A DNA stretch of 64,000 nucleotides from Cytobacillus oceanisediminis 2691 (GCF_000294775.2 NZ_CP015506.1:4501501-4565500), one strand, 5' to 3'; positions 1-9,740 are shown, counted from the first letter of the stretch. The notes: generated by a model not told the origin, from the letters alone. Program-made: numbers and translations.

Positions 1-936
1 GATTACTGCACTTGGAACACCTTCATTGGATATGTGAACTTTACCTGCATCTGTTCCGCCTTGCGAGACGAAATACTGATATGGAATGTTGTTCGTTTCA
101 GCTGTATCCAGAACAAACTCCCTCATGCCGCGGTGCGTTACCATTGAACGGTCCAGTATGCGCAGAAGAGCTCCTTTTCCTAAATGGCCGAACTCGTTTT
201 TATTCCCGGTCATATCGTTGGCAGGGCTTGCATCCAACGCAAAGAAAATGTCAGGATTGATCATATTCGCTGCTGTCTGTGCACCTCTTAAGCCAACTTC
301 TTCCTGAACTGTTGCTCCGGAATAGAGAATATTGGGAAGTGCTTCACTCTGGACTTCTTCTAAAAGTTCCACCGCCAAACCGCAGCCATAACGGTTATCC
401 CATGCTTTCGCCAGGATTTTCTTTGCATTTGCCATTGGTGTAAATGGACAAATCGGGAGAATTTGCTGTCCTGGCTTAATGCCTATTCTTTTCGCATCTT
501 CACGGTCATCTGCACCAATGTCAATCAGCATATTCTTTATTTCCATCGGCTTGCTGCGCTTTGCTTCGTCTAAAAGATGCGGAGGAATTGAACCGATAAC
601 TCCTGTCACCGGTCCATTATCTGTAATAATTTGGACTCTTTGTGCAAGCAAAACCTGGCTCCACCAGCCTCCCAGTGTCTGAAAACGGATCATTCCATTA
701 TCTGTTATGGAAGTGACCATGAATCCAACTTCATCCATATGGCCTGCCACCATGACAGTCGGGCCGCTTTGATCGCCTCTTTTCACGCCGAAGATGCCTC
801 CAAGCTTATCCTGAACGACTTCTTCTGTATACTGGCTGATCTGTTCGCGCATGAATTTCCGTACTAAATGCTCGTTTCCAGGCGCCCCTGGCAACTCTGT
901 CAATGTTTTAAAAAGCTGCAATGTTTTTTCGTTCAT
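1..936 (-). CDS. ytoP: M42 family metallo-aminopeptidase (YtoP-like), 3' end cut by window
   Basis: Cytosolic di-metal aminopeptidase of the M42 (glutamyl aminopeptidase/endoglucanase-like) family, which removes N-terminal residues from peptides. I translated 312 codons in one open frame to the window edge. The metal-ligand motifs are in family order: AGHMDEVGF (H66, D68), AWDNRYG (D180), QEEVG (E212, E213, general base and ligand) and ALDASPAN (D235). The family is about 350-360 residues, so roughly 45 C-terminal residues, including the last His ligand, lie outside the window. The ATG at 936 is preceded by AAAGGAGAATAATA. It is transcribed away from ytzB, as in B. subtilis. The family is clear; the exact substrate is not. 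Confidence 0.93.
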   Translation of the reverse strand, partial: MNEKTLQLFKTLTELPGAPGNEHLVRKFMREQISQYTEEVVQDKLGGIFGVKRGDQSGPTVMVAGHMDEVGFMVTSITDNGMIRFQTLGGWWSQVLLAQRVQIITDNGPVTGVIGSIPPHLLDEAKRSKPMEIKNMLIDIGADDREDAKRIGIKPGQQILPICPFTPMANAKKILAKAWDNRYGCGLAVELLEEVQSEALPNILYSGATVQEEVGLRGAQTAANMINPDIFFALDASPANDMTGNKNEFGHLGKGALLRILDRSMVTHRGMREFVLDTAETNNIPYQYFVSQGGTDAGKVHISNEGVPSAVI

Positions 937-1165
937 TATTATTCTCCTTTATCACTTTGCGAATTGGCTATGCAGATATGTATAATTTCATTTTACAGAA
1001 CTTTCATACGTCTTTCCACCATTTCAGGCAGGAAACTTCGGTTGGCGAAATTTAAGCTGTGTATTATTTATTTTAGTTCATGCCTATTTTTGATAAGATA
1101 GAATTGGAAAACAGAAAAATTTGTAAAAATGAACTGCTTATATCATCAGCCTGGGAGGTGCAATT

Positions 1166-1480
1166 ATGAATTGGAAGTCATTTATGTTAGGTGTTGGGGT
1201 TGGTTTGGCGAGCGGGTACGCAGCTAGGGAATTGCTGTCGCAGAAAACTGCTGTTTCCCCTAAGAAAGCTTTGGCAAATGCAAAGGATGCATTTAAACAG
1301 GAAGGGCCGATAAGCGGATCATGGATTCATATGAAAGCTGAACCTTATGAAAAAGGTCATTTAAAATATCAGGTTTATAAGGGCGGCATTTCGAGGTTTT
1401 CGGGTGAAGAAGCCGAGCAGTATGAATTCATTGCCGACGCAGAGACTGGAACCATTTTGGACGTTTTTCCACCGCATTGA
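1166..1480 (+). CDS. ytzB: PepSY-domain membrane-anchored protein YtzB
   Basis: A 104-residue protein with an N-terminal hydrophobic segment (about residues 6-22), then a PepSY-like domain (about 50-100) ending in the typical ETGTILDV strand. PepSY domains are thought to bind or inhibit peptidases, or to act as small extracytoplasmic modules; the role of this protein is unknown. The ATG is preceded by GGGAGGTG at good spacing. Position next to ytoP supports the ytzB name. Its TGA stop overlaps the first base of a family B repeat (TGAGAAAAGC), so the repeat begins exactly where the gene ends. Confidence 0.85.
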   Translation: MNWKSFMLGVGVGLASGYAARELLSQKTAVSPKKALANAKDAFKQEGPISGSWIHMKAEPYEKGHLKYQVYKGGISRFSGEEAEQYEFIADAETGTILDVFPPH

Positions 1481-1740
1481 GAAAAGCACAAATGCCTTGC
1501 CCAAGAAGGAATGCAGACTAAGAACGCCACGTCCTCCCAAAAGCTACCTACCGCTCTGTCGTGCGATGTTTATGCTGTCGAAGCCTTCCTTGTCCTGCGG
1601 GCCTCAGGCATAAGACATTTCCTGAAAGAAGGTGGTTTTCTCCTTCTGAAAGGAAACAGCTTATGTCCCCGAGTCCCTAGGAGCCGTAACTAGACAAGCT
1701 TGTGACCTCGAGGGGGCAGGCCAGTTATAGACGTTTAAAG
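1480..1740 (+). repeat. Interspersed repeat family B, long copy 1
   Basis: About 250 bp resembling the copy at 38000-38265. Shared modules in order are the head GAAAAGC..GCCTTGCCCA, GCAGACTAAGA.CGCC, CCTCCCAAAA, GTCGTGCGAT, CCTGCGG.CCTCA, CCCTAGGAGCC, and the tail AGACAAGCTTGTGACCTCGAG. It starts at the stop codon of ytzB and ends before the ytnP terminator. The short ORFs inside it have no ribosome binding site and are not credible genes. It carries no transposase and is probably a non-autonomous element. Confidence 0.8.
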
Positions 1741-1746
1741 AGTATT

Positions 1747-1773
1747 AAAAAATCCCCGGATGGGGATTTTTTA
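1747..1773 (-). terminator. Terminator of ytnP
   Basis: The hairpin AAAATCCCC GGAT GGGGATTTT is directly downstream of the ytnP stop codon on the minus strand and is followed by T residues. Its symmetric A/T flanks could also stop reading from the plus strand. Confidence 0.85.
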
Positions 1774-2613
1774 ACTTTGCTTCTTTTCCACCTTCTCAGC
1801 AATATTTCCTGATTCATCCCATTTGACTGCCCGGTAAAAAGCATCATGATAAAAAGTAAACCATGCATTTCTTTTCAGCCCGTATTCCATCCATTTTTCC
1901 TTGGCACTAATGGAATCCATCGGATAGTCATCGTAAGCGAGAACCCAAAGTACATTCGCATGGGCATGAGTTGGCATGATATCAGCCATATGAATGACGG
2001 TCTCATCCTCATCTTCTATAACAAGTATAGAATGGCCATCACTATGGCCGCCTGTATGCACCATTTTAATAGGGCCGAGCGTCCACTCTCCTGCAAAGAC
2101 ATCCACCTGATCCTGAATGGACTCCCAGTTTTCTTTCCAATATGTATTCCTTGAACGGATATTAGGATTTCTCATTTCTTCCCATTCCACTTGTGATGCA
2201 ATGATTCTGGCATTTGGAAATACAGAAAAAAATTTACCTTCTTCCGGTTTTGTCAGTCCGCAGGCATGATCAAAATGAAGATGCGTCATAAGAATATAAT
2301 CGATGTCCTTTGGTGACAGGCCGTGCTTGGCTAAATCCTGTTCAACAAAAGACTCTTCAAGCGCTCCGAAATTCCTCTTCTGTTTATCACTCAGCTTCCC
2401 GTTTCCAAGACCCGATTCGACTAGAATATTTTTACCGTCAAACTGAATAAGGATGGGATCTGTTCTCAGTTCGATCTGATTATTTTCATTGCAGGGATAT
2501 CTTTTAGACCATAAAGGCTTAGGAACTACCCCAAACATGGCTCCGCCATCAAGATGTGTGACACCGCCGCGAAGCCAGTACAGCTTTACGTTCTTTAACT
2601 CCAATGCTTCCAT
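1771..2613 (-). CDS. ytnP: Metallo-beta-lactamase-fold hydrolase, YtnP lactonase-like
   Basis: A 280-residue MBL-fold hydrolase of the N-acyl-homoserine-lactonase-like group. B. subtilis YtnP is known to degrade lactone signals such as those of Streptomyces. The zinc motif HxHxDH is at residues 111-116 ([10 protein letters not shown]), with later ligands in [10 protein letters not shown] and the DIMPTHAH region. The N-terminus [20 protein letters not shown] is typical of the family. I chose the ATG at 2613, eight bases after GGAGG; the adjacent ATG at 2616 is possible, and the upstream frame to 2646 has no ribosome site. It is probably monocistronic, with its own terminator. The signal substrate in this organism is inferred only from homology. 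Confidence 0.9.
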   Translation of the reverse strand: MEALELKNVKLYWLRGGVTHLDGGAMFGVVPKPLWSKRYPCNENNQIELRTDPILIQFDGKNILVESGLGNGKLSDKQKRNFGALEESFVEQDLAKHGLSPKDIDYILMTHLHFDHACGLTKPEEGKFFSVFPNARIIASQVEWEEMRNPNIRSRNTYWKENWESIQDQVDVFAGEWTLGPIKMVHTGGHSDGHSILVIEDEDETVIHMADIMPTHAHANVLWVLAYDDYPMDSISAKEKWMEYGLKRNAWFTFYHDAFYRAVKWDESGNIAEKVEKKQS

Positions 2614-2748
2614 CATTATCTCCTCCATTTGATTTTTTCTGAGCAAGCGCTCGCATTCCCCTTATCTCATATTAACATTTAAGCGCTTACTTGTAGAAAT
2701 ATTTAAATTATTTCACGCGAATGCAAACAGTCAAATATAGCAATATCC

Positions 2749-2774
2749 AAAAAAAGCCTATCCATCCGGATAGA
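2749..2774 (-). terminator. Terminator of trmB
   Basis: The hairpin CTATCCGGATGGATAG followed by GCTTTTTTT on the minus strand starts a few bases after the trmB stop codon. Confidence 0.8.
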
Positions 2775-2779
2775 CTAGT

Positions 2780-3418
2780 TTATCTGTATTGAACTTCACA
2801 CCGGAATATACGGCTTCCCCGTGAAGAAAACTTCTCTTCATATTCGGTCATGATGTTTCCTTCATAATCGCTATTGTGAAGGTCCAGGCTGACAAATGTC
2901 AGAAGCATGCCGTACTCGGAGAAACTCATAAGAGATGATTCAAATAATCCCTGGTTATCAGTCTTAAAGTGTATTTCTCCTTTATCCCCAAGGATATTTT
3001 CATAAATCTCCAGGAAGCTTTTATAAGTCAGCCTGCGTTTTGCATGGCGTTTCTTTGGCCATGGATCTGAAAAGTTAAGGTAGACACGATCGACTTCGCC
3101 TTTTTCAAAGTAATCCCGAAGATCATTGGCATTCACATTCAGAAGCTTTACATTTGGAAGTTCATCCTCGATGATACGATCCAGAGCAGTGACGATGACG
3201 CTGTCAGCGAGCTCAATTCCAATGTAGTTGTTTTCCGGGTTTGCTTTCGCCATACCAGTTATGAAGCGGCCTTTTCCTGTCCCAATTTCTATATGAAGGG
3301 GCTGATCTTTATCGAAGGCTTCCTTCCACTTTCCTTTATATTTTTCAGGTTCTGAAATTACGTATTGTGGATATTCGGCTAATTTATCTTTCGCCCAAGG
3401 TTTATTTCGCTGTCGCAT
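2780..3418 (-). CDS. trmB: tRNA (guanine-N7-)-methyltransferase TrmB
   Basis: This enzyme transfers a methyl group from SAM to G46 in the variable loop of tRNAs. The 212 residues match the single-domain TrmB length. A Rossmann SAM-binding loop EIGTGKGRF is at about 44-52. The family signature [13 protein letters not shown] is at 117-129 (substrate and catalytic Asp), and FKTDN comes later. The start ATG follows AGGAGTGTC. Its position beside ytzH and ytmP matches the B. subtilis order. No anomaly was seen. Confidence 0.95.
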   Translation of the reverse strand: MRQRNKPWAKDKLAEYPQYVISEPEKYKGKWKEAFDKDQPLHIEIGTGKGRFITGMAKANPENNYIGIELADSVIVTALDRIIEDELPNVKLLNVNANDLRDYFEKGEVDRVYLNFSDPWPKKRHAKRRLTYKSFLEIYENILGDKGEIHFKTDNQGLFESSLMSFSEYGMLLTFVSLDLHNSDYEGNIMTEYEEKFSSRGSRIFRCEVQYR

Positions 3419-3574
3419 TTTGACACTCCTAAAAATTAATATCGTTCAAACAATATCATGCCTGTCGCAGTGATGCAACTTTATTTTTAGAGGGATTACT
3501 ATAGTGGTTCATCCCTTGTTTGTAGTTTAACCCAATGGCACTCAAACACCTAAATTACAATCCGCCAATGAATA

Positions 3575-3625
3575 AATAAAAAAAAGAATCCACAACCTAA
3601 AAGTGAATTCCTTTTGTTTTTATTT
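3575..3625. other. Imperfect A/T-flanked hairpin upstream of ytzH
   Basis: GAATCCAC and GTGAATTC face each other across a short loop, with A-rich and T-rich flanks (about 3583-3612), so it could act as a weak terminator on either strand. It lies 40-70 bases before ytzH. Attenuation of ytzH is possible, but the stem has a mismatch and nothing else supports it. Confidence 0.3.
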
Positions 3626-3652
3626 TCAGCTTCAATAGAAAGGGTGCTTTTC

Positions 3653-3931
3653 ATGCCGCTTGGACACCAGGATCAATTAAATTTATTAAAAGATATTTTA
3701 AGCAATCATCAGACAGATTGCTGTGGCTCTATTTCAGAATGTGAACAATTGGAACGTTTGGTTAAATCATTAATGATCAACGGAAATATTAATCAAAACG
3801 TAAAAACAGTATTAGAAGAAATTTATGAATACAGTCAGCACGGGATCAATTCTTCACAATTGGATACTCACATTGAATCCCACCAGAATGAATTATCACA
3901 ATGGGTACAGGATATAGATCAATTTTCGTAA
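3653..3931 (+). CDS. ytzH: YtzH-like conserved protein
   Basis: A 92-residue soluble, acidic helical protein with two cysteines (DCCGS near residue 22) and no membrane segment. Its length and its position between trmB and ytmP match YtzH of Bacillus, whose function is unknown. The start ATG at 3653 has AAAGGGTG at suitable spacing; an in-frame TTG at 3614 gives a longer frame without a ribosome site. It converges with ytmP, the two stop codons being three bases apart, so the two messages must overlap at their 3' ends. Confidence 0.8.
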   Translation: MPLGHQDQLNLLKDILSNHQTDCCGSISECEQLERLVKSLMINGNINQNVKTVLEEIYEYSQHGINSSQLDTHIESHQNELSQWVQDIDQFS

Positions 3932-3934
3932 ATC

Positions 3935-4708
3935 TTAAAGGAGCTCATCCAGATAGGAAAGCCACTTTTCCATTTCCTGGTACCTGAATTTATTTTTATG
4001 CCATTGGATAGATGTCAAAGTCTGTGCAATCACATACCATTTCATGCGGAGCAGCAAATTATCTGTCAACTGAATGCCGTACCGCTCAAGCCAATTTGGC
4101 CATTCTTCTTTAGAAATATACCAATACAATAGCATCCCCAGATCAATGGCCGGATCTGCTATCATGGCTCCATCCCAATCAATCAAGTACAGCTGGTTGT
4201 TCTCCGAAAGCAGCCAGTTGTTATGATTCACATCGCAATGGCACACCGTATTTTCCTCACAGTGGATATGCGAAACCTCTTTCTTCAGGAAATCGACTGA
4301 CTGAATAACAGCAGCCTGCTCCTTCAGATCACAATCCAGTTCTTCCTCAATCAAACGCAAAAGGGTTTCGGGCTGCAGCGGAGACTTCCCCATTCTTGTC
4401 AGCATACCAAGCAGCGGCTTTGAAGAATGAATTTTTCTCAAAAGCTTTGCTACGCTTTCCTGGTTCATGTCAGAAGCTTTTAGCTCTCTTCCATTAAGCC
4501 ATTGCTGGGCAGTTATAACATCCCCATTTTCCATTCTTTTTGTCCAGATAAGTTTCGGGACGATTCCTTCCGCAGACAGAACCGCCAGGAAAGGAGAGGA
4601 GTTTCTTTTAAGAAAAAGCCTCTGCTCTTCGTGCTTTGCATAGAAGGCTTCCCCTGTCGCCCCTCCGGCGGGAACAATCTCCCAGTCATGTCCAAATAAA
4701 TGTTCCAA
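3935..4708 (-). CDS. ytmP: Phosphotransferase-family protein YtmP (choline/aminoglycoside kinase fold)
   Basis: A 257-residue protein of the APH/choline-kinase fold. The catalytic loop HCDVNHNNW (H157, D159, N164) and the metal motif LIDWDG (D177, D179) followed by PAIDLG are intact, so an active small-molecule kinase is likely. The substrate is not known; antibiotic resistance should not be assumed. The start is TTG at 4708, with AGGTGA about six bases upstream, and there is no better ATG nearby. It lies convergent with ytzH and is separated from amyX by a family B repeat and about 400 bp of non-coding DNA. Confidence 0.85.
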   Translation of the reverse strand: MEHLFGHDWEIVPAGGATGEAFYAKHEEQRLFLKRNSSPFLAVLSAEGIVPKLIWTKRMENGDVITAQQWLNGRELKASDMNQESVAKLLRKIHSSKPLLGMLTRMGKSPLQPETLLRLIEEELDCDLKEQAAVIQSVDFLKKEVSHIHCEENTVCHCDVNHNNWLLSENNQLYLIDWDGAMIADPAIDLGMLLYWYISKEEWPNWLERYGIQLTDNLLLRMKWYVIAQTLTSIQWHKNKFRYQEMEKWLSYLDELL

Positions 4709-4748
4709 AATTGTTCACCTGCAATTTAGTAAGCCATTGGTTGTAGAA

Positions 4749-4935
4749 TAGCGCAAACGCCTTGCCCACCTAAGGAACGCAGACTAAGATCGCCACGTCC
4801 TGTGGCAAAGTCTGCATGACCCACACCCTGTGGGCCTCAAGCACAAGACGTGCCTCCCAAAAAGGCGCCTTTGCCTTTTTGGGGGAATCGGCTTGTGACC
4901 TCGAGGGGTAGGCTGCTTGCGCTAGACAATTCTCG
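4749..4935 (+). repeat. Interspersed repeat family B, copy 2
   Basis: Shares GCCTTGCCCACC, GGAACGCAGACTAAGATCGCC, GGGCCTCAAGCACAAGACG, TTGTGACCTCGAGGGG and the tail GCTGCTTGCGCTAGACAATT with the copies at 1480 and 38000. The central modules differ, suggesting mosaic evolution. It lies about 40 bp upstream of the ytmP start codon, in the opposite orientation to ytmP. Confidence 0.8.
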
Positions 4936-5155
4936 AGTTCAAATAATAAAAAGTTGAAAAATAAGCCCTGTTTTTTGCAGCAAGACTTATTTTGCCATGG
5001 CCAATAAAAGGGCCGTTGCTTAATAATGTTTTGTTCTATTCGACTATATTGCATTTTCGCAAATATAGCTGTTTATCAGGTTAATTAAATAAAGCTCCTA
5101 TAAAGCACAAAGTAATCAGCAAATACAAACCAGCAATGTTTTGGGAATATAAAAT
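4936..5155. other. Intergenic stretch with no recognised feature
   Basis: AT-rich sequence between the family B repeat and the amyX terminator. A 94-codon frame crossing it runs through the repeat and has no ribosome site. I see no gene, riboswitch or promoter that I can support. Confidence 0.5.
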
Positions 5156-5192
5156 AAAAAAAAAGCTATTGATGTTAGTCCCTCACAATAGC
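5156..5192 (-). terminator. Probable amyX terminator
   Basis: The stem GCTATTG (5165-5171) pairs with CAATAGC (5186-5192) and is followed on the minus strand by nine Ts. It lies about 170 bp beyond the amyX stop codon. Confidence 0.7.
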
Positions 5193-5365
5193 CATCTTTA
5201 TAAATTTTATTCTTACTGGCTTTTTTCGTCAAGTGCATCTATTTAGGTTTACGGAATATCATCTAAAAAAATGAAGATTTTTCTGGTCAATTCATCATTA
5301 TTTTCTTATTAAGGATAATTTTTGAAATAATAGAACTGAACAGTGGTATGCTTCTCAGACTTCTT

Positions 5366-7516
5366 CTATCTTCTGCAAACCAATACATATGAACTTAATG
5401 GCGGCATTTCAAATCTGGTGTTAATCTTACGGATAGTGGAAATCCCGGCCTCACGTTCATCCGCAATAAGGTCCCAATCCCCAGCCGGGAGAAAAATTTC
5501 TTCTTCCGTCATTAAAGGATTGATAATCACGGCTGCATGGCTGCACTCGGCATTTTGATCACTGCTTGTTAACACATAACCCAATAGAGGTTTTTTAATA
5601 TCCAGAAACCGCATGGAATTCCGGATCATTTCTGCATTGGCGAGTCTGAAAAGAGGAATTGACCTTCTTATGCTGATCAGCCCTTTAATATATTCAACAT
5701 TATTTAAGTAACGGGATTTCCTTTCCCAGTCCAGATTATTGATGGAATCTGGAGCACGGTAGCTGTTTCCATTTCCTTCTTTGGTCCGAAAAAATTCCTG
5801 TCCGCTATGCAAAAATGGAATTCCTTGGGAAAGAAGGACCATTGCTGTTGCTAAGCGGTGCTTTTGCTGCTGCACAAGAGGATCCGCATTTTCAGAACAA
5901 ACCTGTATTTTATCCCATAAGGTATGATTATCATGTGATTCCACATAATTTACAGATTGGGACGGGGAAAGGAAAATGCCTTTTTCCTTTTTTTCGAGGC
6001 CAATGCTTCCAGCCAATACCTGCTTTGCCGCATCATAATAATGCTCATTTCCCAATGCATAACCTTTATCATATAAATTAAACGTACTGCCTTTGATGGA
6101 ATCTCTGAACCAGTCATTGAATTGGCCGATTCCAGGAAGCTTTTCCTGATTGCGGATGCTTGCTTTTTGGTCATCCGGTATAGGGGTATTCAAATCCCAG
6201 CCCTCACCAATAATAATGACAGACGGGTCAATCAATTCTGCATTCTGGCGAACCTCATTCATCGTTTCAATATCGAGTATACCCATCAAATCAAACCTGA
6301 ACCCATCAATTTGATATTCCTTTATCCAGTATGATACGGAATCAACAATAAACTTCCGGGCCATCAGGCGTTCCGAAGCAAAGTCATTTCCAACTCCGGT
6401 GCCATTTGACGGCATTCCATATTCATCATGCCGGAAGAAATAACCCGGTACGATTTTTTCAAAAGAAGAATGCTCGCGAATATAAACATGATTATAGACT
6501 ACGTCCAAAATGACCCGAATTCCCTGGGAATGAACAGCATAAATTAAGGCTTTCAATTCTCTGATCCGCGAGTAGGGATCTAAAGGATTTGTAGAATAAC
6601 TTCCTTCCGGAACATTAAAATGGAGGGGGTTATAACCCCAGTTATATTCTTCTTTTGGACTTTTTTCATCCACACCTTCGAAGTCATGGACAGGCAGAAA
6701 CTCAATATGAGTAATACCAAGCTGCTTCACATAGGACAGGCATGTAGGCTCCCCGTCTCTGCCGACGGTATTAGTCTCTCCCGCTCCTAAATAAAGGCCT
6801 TTCTGTGCTGCCCCGCTCGCGGGATGAATGGTAAAATCCCTAATATGCGTTTCATATATGATGGCATCTGTGGGCTGCGGAAGCGGCGGAAGCTCCGGCT
6901 TCTTTACTTTTGTATTTTCCATATTGACTACCGCACCATATTCCCCATTTATAGCCGAAGAGACTGCGTATGGATCAACAGCTTCTTTCCACTCAAGGTT
7001 AATGCATACAAGGAAAGAATAAAGAAAACGATCCAGGTCGCCTTTTACTTCACAGCTCCAGACTCCTCTCTCTTCTCTTCCCATCGGAATAAGCTCAGCT
7101 TCCTGCTCCAGTGCTCCTTTAAGCTTCAGCTTTACCTTTGCGGCTGTCGGAGCCCAGAGCCTGAAATGTGTCTTTTCTTTGCTGTACGAGAACCCCAGCG
7201 GACCGTCATAATAGAATTTCTCATCAAAATCACTTGTACGAATAACGGCGCCAATTTGCAGATCTGTTTTTCCCCCATATTCGTCCACTATCCAATATTG
7301 TTTCCCAAATTCCGCTTCATGTTCTATTCTGCATGTATATTTAACGGCATCCTCAATCGGCATGCTTTTCAATATTTCAACAGGAAACTCTTCTTCCCAG
7401 TCAGTAAGGAGAGAGAACCCGGAAGAACGCCCCTGATGATAGCTGAAAGGAAGTATGATCGTAATGATGTGCATTTCGTCTAAGTATGCATTAAAAGTCC
7501 GTTCAATCGTTATCAT
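5366..7516 (-). CDS. amyX: Type I pullulanase AmyX
   Basis: Cytosolic debranching glycosidase (GH13 subfamily) that hydrolyses alpha-1,6 bonds in pullulan, glycogen or limit dextrins. The 716 residues match type I pullulanases. An N-terminal N2/CBM48-like region (to about residue 210) is followed by the signature YNWGYNP and the four GH13 motifs: DVVYNH, GFRFDLMGI (nucleophile Asp), IIGEGWD (acid/base Glu) and VESHDNHT. There is no signal peptide, so it acts inside the cell. The start ATG has AAAGGAG about 11 bases upstream. Position between ytmP and ytlR matches B. subtilis. It lies 59 bp downstream of ytlR, so cotranscription is possible. Confidence 0.95.
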   Translation of the reverse strand: MITIERTFNAYLDEMHIITIILPFSYHQGRSSGFSLLTDWEEEFPVEILKSMPIEDAVKYTCRIEHEAEFGKQYWIVDEYGGKTDLQIGAVIRTSDFDEKFYYDGPLGFSYSKEKTHFRLWAPTAAKVKLKLKGALEQEAELIPMGREERGVWSCEVKGDLDRFLYSFLVCINLEWKEAVDPYAVSSAINGEYGAVVNMENTKVKKPELPPLPQPTDAIIYETHIRDFTIHPASGAAQKGLYLGAGETNTVGRDGEPTCLSYVKQLGITHIEFLPVHDFEGVDEKSPKEEYNWGYNPLHFNVPEGSYSTNPLDPYSRIRELKALIYAVHSQGIRVILDVVYNHVYIREHSSFEKIVPGYFFRHDEYGMPSNGTGVGNDFASERLMARKFIVDSVSYWIKEYQIDGFRFDLMGILDIETMNEVRQNAELIDPSVIIIGEGWDLNTPIPDDQKASIRNQEKLPGIGQFNDWFRDSIKGSTFNLYDKGYALGNEHYYDAAKQVLAGSIGLEKKEKGIFLSPSQSVNYVESHDNHTLWDKIQVCSENADPLVQQQKHRLATAMVLLSQGIPFLHSGQEFFRTKEGNGNSYRAPDSINNLDWERKSRYLNNVEYIKGLISIRRSIPLFRLANAEMIRNSMRFLDIKKPLLGYVLTSSDQNAECSHAAVIINPLMTEEEIFLPAGDWDLIADEREAGISTIRKINTRFEMPPLSSYVLVCRR

Positions 7517-7575
7517 TCCGAATTCATCTCCTTTACTTAGTCGGACGGTAATTTAAGAGCAGCTCTCTCCTAAAA

Positions 7576-8565
7576 TCAACACCCATCTTTTCCATTGCCA
7601 ATAATTACAGGAATGGCTTCGGGGTAAACAGAGGCCGAAATCGGGGAGCTGCCTAAAGCCTCTCCATCTGCGTGAGCAGGAATGGGGTGTGAAGATCTAA
7701 TGCTGACATTCTGGCCCTGAAGAACTGTGACTTCTTTAAATGCTATATGACGCCCCTTGAAGACAGAGGCAAATACAAACAAAATTTTTATTCTTGATAT
7801 ATTGTGGACGACCGTAACATTTAGAATTCCATCAAAAGGATTTGCATCCGGAGAAATCATCATACCGCCTCCATAGAATGGCTGATTGGAAATAGTAATA
7901 AACCAGGCTGAATCGAAATCGAATTTTTTTCCATCAATGACGATTTCAAGATCAGAGCATTTATAAGTAAACAGCTCTTTTACAAGAAAGAGAGCGTATA
8001 CAAATTTCCCCAGAGATAACTGATTCAAGATTCCTTTCATCTTTGAACTGTTTACTTTCCGGGAAATCAGTGCATCAAAACCAGCACCCATATTATTAAT
8101 AAAATATGTTTTTTTCCCATCTATGTGTCTAATCATTCCGATATCAGCTTTTACAGAAGAATGACTGATCCCCTTAAGAATTGCTTTTAAAGATTCTGCC
8201 GGGTCTTTAGGAATTCTAAAGCCCCGCGAGAAATCATTCCCAGATCCTCCCGGAATAAATCCGACTGTCACATTCCGATGACTCACAGCACCATTCATAA
8301 CCTCATGAACCGTCCCGTCTCCGCCCACAGCAACAAGATATAATCTTTGCCCGCCCGCCTGTTCTGCATAGATCTTTGCCAATTCCCTGGCATGGCCCTG
8401 ATATTCTGTCCTGGCTGCAGAGAAAGGGATATTTTCCTCTTTCAGCATCTGCTCAACTTTTTTCCAGACTTTCAGGCAGAAGCCATTTTTCGCCTGCGGG
8501 TTAATAATGAACTTAAGCTCTTCCCTGCTATGAGCTTTATCCTCGAGGAAATCTTCATGATTCAT
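7576..8565 (-). CDS. ytlR: Diacylglycerol/sphingosine kinase-family lipid kinase YtlR
   Basis: A 329-residue protein of the DAGK catalytic family, which phosphorylates lipids or related alcohols with ATP. The nucleotide motif GGDGTVHEVMNG is at 81-92 and the second motif PGGSGNDFSRG at 105-115. The C-terminal beta-sandwich region includes GGGMMISPDANPFDG. The true substrate is unknown. Its ATG lies inside the end of ytlQ (11-base overlap, GGGATGAATCATGA), indicating translational coupling. Gene order ytlQ-ytlR-amyX is as in B. subtilis. Confidence 0.87.
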   Translation of the reverse strand: MNHEDFLEDKAHSREELKFIINPQAKNGFCLKVWKKVEQMLKEENIPFSAARTEYQGHARELAKIYAEQAGGQRLYLVAVGGDGTVHEVMNGAVSHRNVTVGFIPGGSGNDFSRGFRIPKDPAESLKAILKGISHSSVKADIGMIRHIDGKKTYFINNMGAGFDALISRKVNSSKMKGILNQLSLGKFVYALFLVKELFTYKCSDLEIVIDGKKFDFDSAWFITISNQPFYGGGMMISPDANPFDGILNVTVVHNISRIKILFVFASVFKGRHIAFKEVTVLQGQNVSIRSSHPIPAHADGEALGSSPISASVYPEAIPVIIGNGKDGC

Positions 8566-9532
8566 CCCGATTCTCCCACTCCAGCCTTTTGACTGATGCA
8601 GTCTGGCAATATTGAAGCAGTACCTGCGCTCCTTTTAATTGAACATGCTTGAGAGGCGAACGCTGGCTTCTCATTGTCTGAAACCATTGATCATAGGTCC
8701 TTTTATCGATTAACTGAACATCAATAGGAGCTGCCGGATAATCAATATATCCATTTCGGGTAAGTAAAGCCTTTTTAATCGGCAATTCAATAGAATGAAT
8801 TTCAAATATTTTTCGGACAATTTTTTCAGTCCTATTTAATGCAAGCAGCGGATTCAGGACCTTCTTTTCCTCCCCTTTTCCCTTTTTTGTCCAGAATCTA
8901 TCCTTCGAACCTGAGAATACTGCTGAATCTTCTTCCTCCAAAAAGCTGATGCACCATACCTCTGTCGGACTTATAACAATAGTTTCTGTTTCCACCGGAG
9001 CCTTTTTCAGCAGAAAGATCGGATTGAACATGACAAGATACGTATCCGGATATCTTTGCAGAAAATACTTTAGCTTTTCATCATAATAGTAATGCTTATC
9101 GGGAAATGATTTTTCCGTTAATGTGGAGGTTGCCCATTTCATCTGGAATCGGAAAAGCTGGTCTAGAAACTGGTGTTTTAAATTCTCAATTGTTTCTGGA
9201 CGCACAGCAAAGGAGGCTTCAAATTCAAGCACCTCTTCCTCCTTTTTCAATTCATCCCCGGAAGCCCCGTATTCCTCTAATTCTTCATTTTTTCCCCGCT
9301 TTAACAACCCCTTTAGCTTTTCCATGAGCGGTTCTTTTTCTTCCTCAAGCCACTCCGCTGTGCCGGCTGTATATTGCTGCCCGGATTGAGGATTGAATGA
9401 ATCATTTGATTCCCATGCTTTATGCCATTTATCCCACTGCTGTTTTTTTAGTCTGACAAATCGGGAAGGATATACAAAAATGTCTTGCTGGTAACGTGAA
9501 ACATAATCCTGCAATTTAATTAACTGTCCCAT
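8555..9532 (-). CDS. ytlQ: Conserved protein YtlQ, function unknown
   Basis: A 325-residue soluble, charged protein with a Glu/Lys-rich central segment (about 65-110) and a C-terminal half of alternating beta strands (ETIVISPTEVWCISFLEE). The strand pattern recalls nuclease-related (NERD-like) domains, but I cannot identify catalytic residues, so this stays a suggestion. It is named from its position between ytlP and ytlR and its overlap with ytlR. The start is the ATG at 9532, in front of the family A repeat that separates it from ytlP. Confidence 0.75.
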   Translation of the reverse strand: MGQLIKLQDYVSRYQQDIFVYPSRFVRLKKQQWDKWHKAWESNDSFNPQSGQQYTAGTAEWLEEEKEPLMEKLKGLLKRGKNEELEEYGASGDELKKEEEVLEFEASFAVRPETIENLKHQFLDQLFRFQMKWATSTLTEKSFPDKHYYYDEKLKYFLQRYPDTYLVMFNPIFLLKKAPVETETIVISPTEVWCISFLEEEDSAVFSGSKDRFWTKKGKGEEKKVLNPLLALNRTEKIVRKIFEIHSIELPIKKALLTRNGYIDYPAAPIDVQLIDKRTYDQWFQTMRSQRSPLKHVQLKGAQVLLQYCQTASVKRLEWENRDES

Positions 9533-9594
9533 TCTCCTAGCCCTGCTTTCGTATATAACTTTCTATCTCTAATTATTCATTTAAGTTTTTTTAT

Positions 9595-9740
9595 TTTGCC
9601 CGTTGATTTCCGCTGCAGGCACTCGCCTTCCACGGGACTGTCGGGATCCTCCTCAACGCGATGCGTCTGCGGGGTCTCCCCTGGTGCGCTACTCCCGTTG
9701 GAGTCCCCCACCTTCCGCTCCTATCAACTCAGTGATAAAT
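9595..9740 (+). repeat. Interspersed repeat family A, short copy
   Basis: About 140 bp running from GCCCGTTGATTTCCGCTGCAG through TGCGTCTGCGGGGTCTC and CTACTCCCG to CACCTTCCGCTCCTATCAACTCAGTG. The same framework occurs at 18945 and 25755, which carry an extra block of about 70 bp (GAACACCGCACGAAGAAAATGCG..) before CCTCCGCTCC. It is GC-rich compared with its surroundings. The ends TTGAT and ATCAA form terminal inverted repeats. Confidence 0.8.

Noticed and set aside
1404..1693. Two short plus-strand ORFs after ytzB
   Set aside because: They overlap the ytzB end and the repeat, with no start signals.
3935..4708. Aminoglycoside resistance gene
   Set aside because: The APH fold alone does not show resistance; the gene is part of the conserved trmB-ytmP neighbourhood.
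4770..5054. A 94-codon minus-strand frame between ytmP and amyX
   Set aside because: Mostly inside the family B repeat, without a ribosome site; conserved repeat sequence explains the open frame.
6824..7483. A 219-codon plus-strand frame opposite amyX
   Set aside because: Shadow of the amyX coding strand; the opposite frame has all pullulanase motifs.
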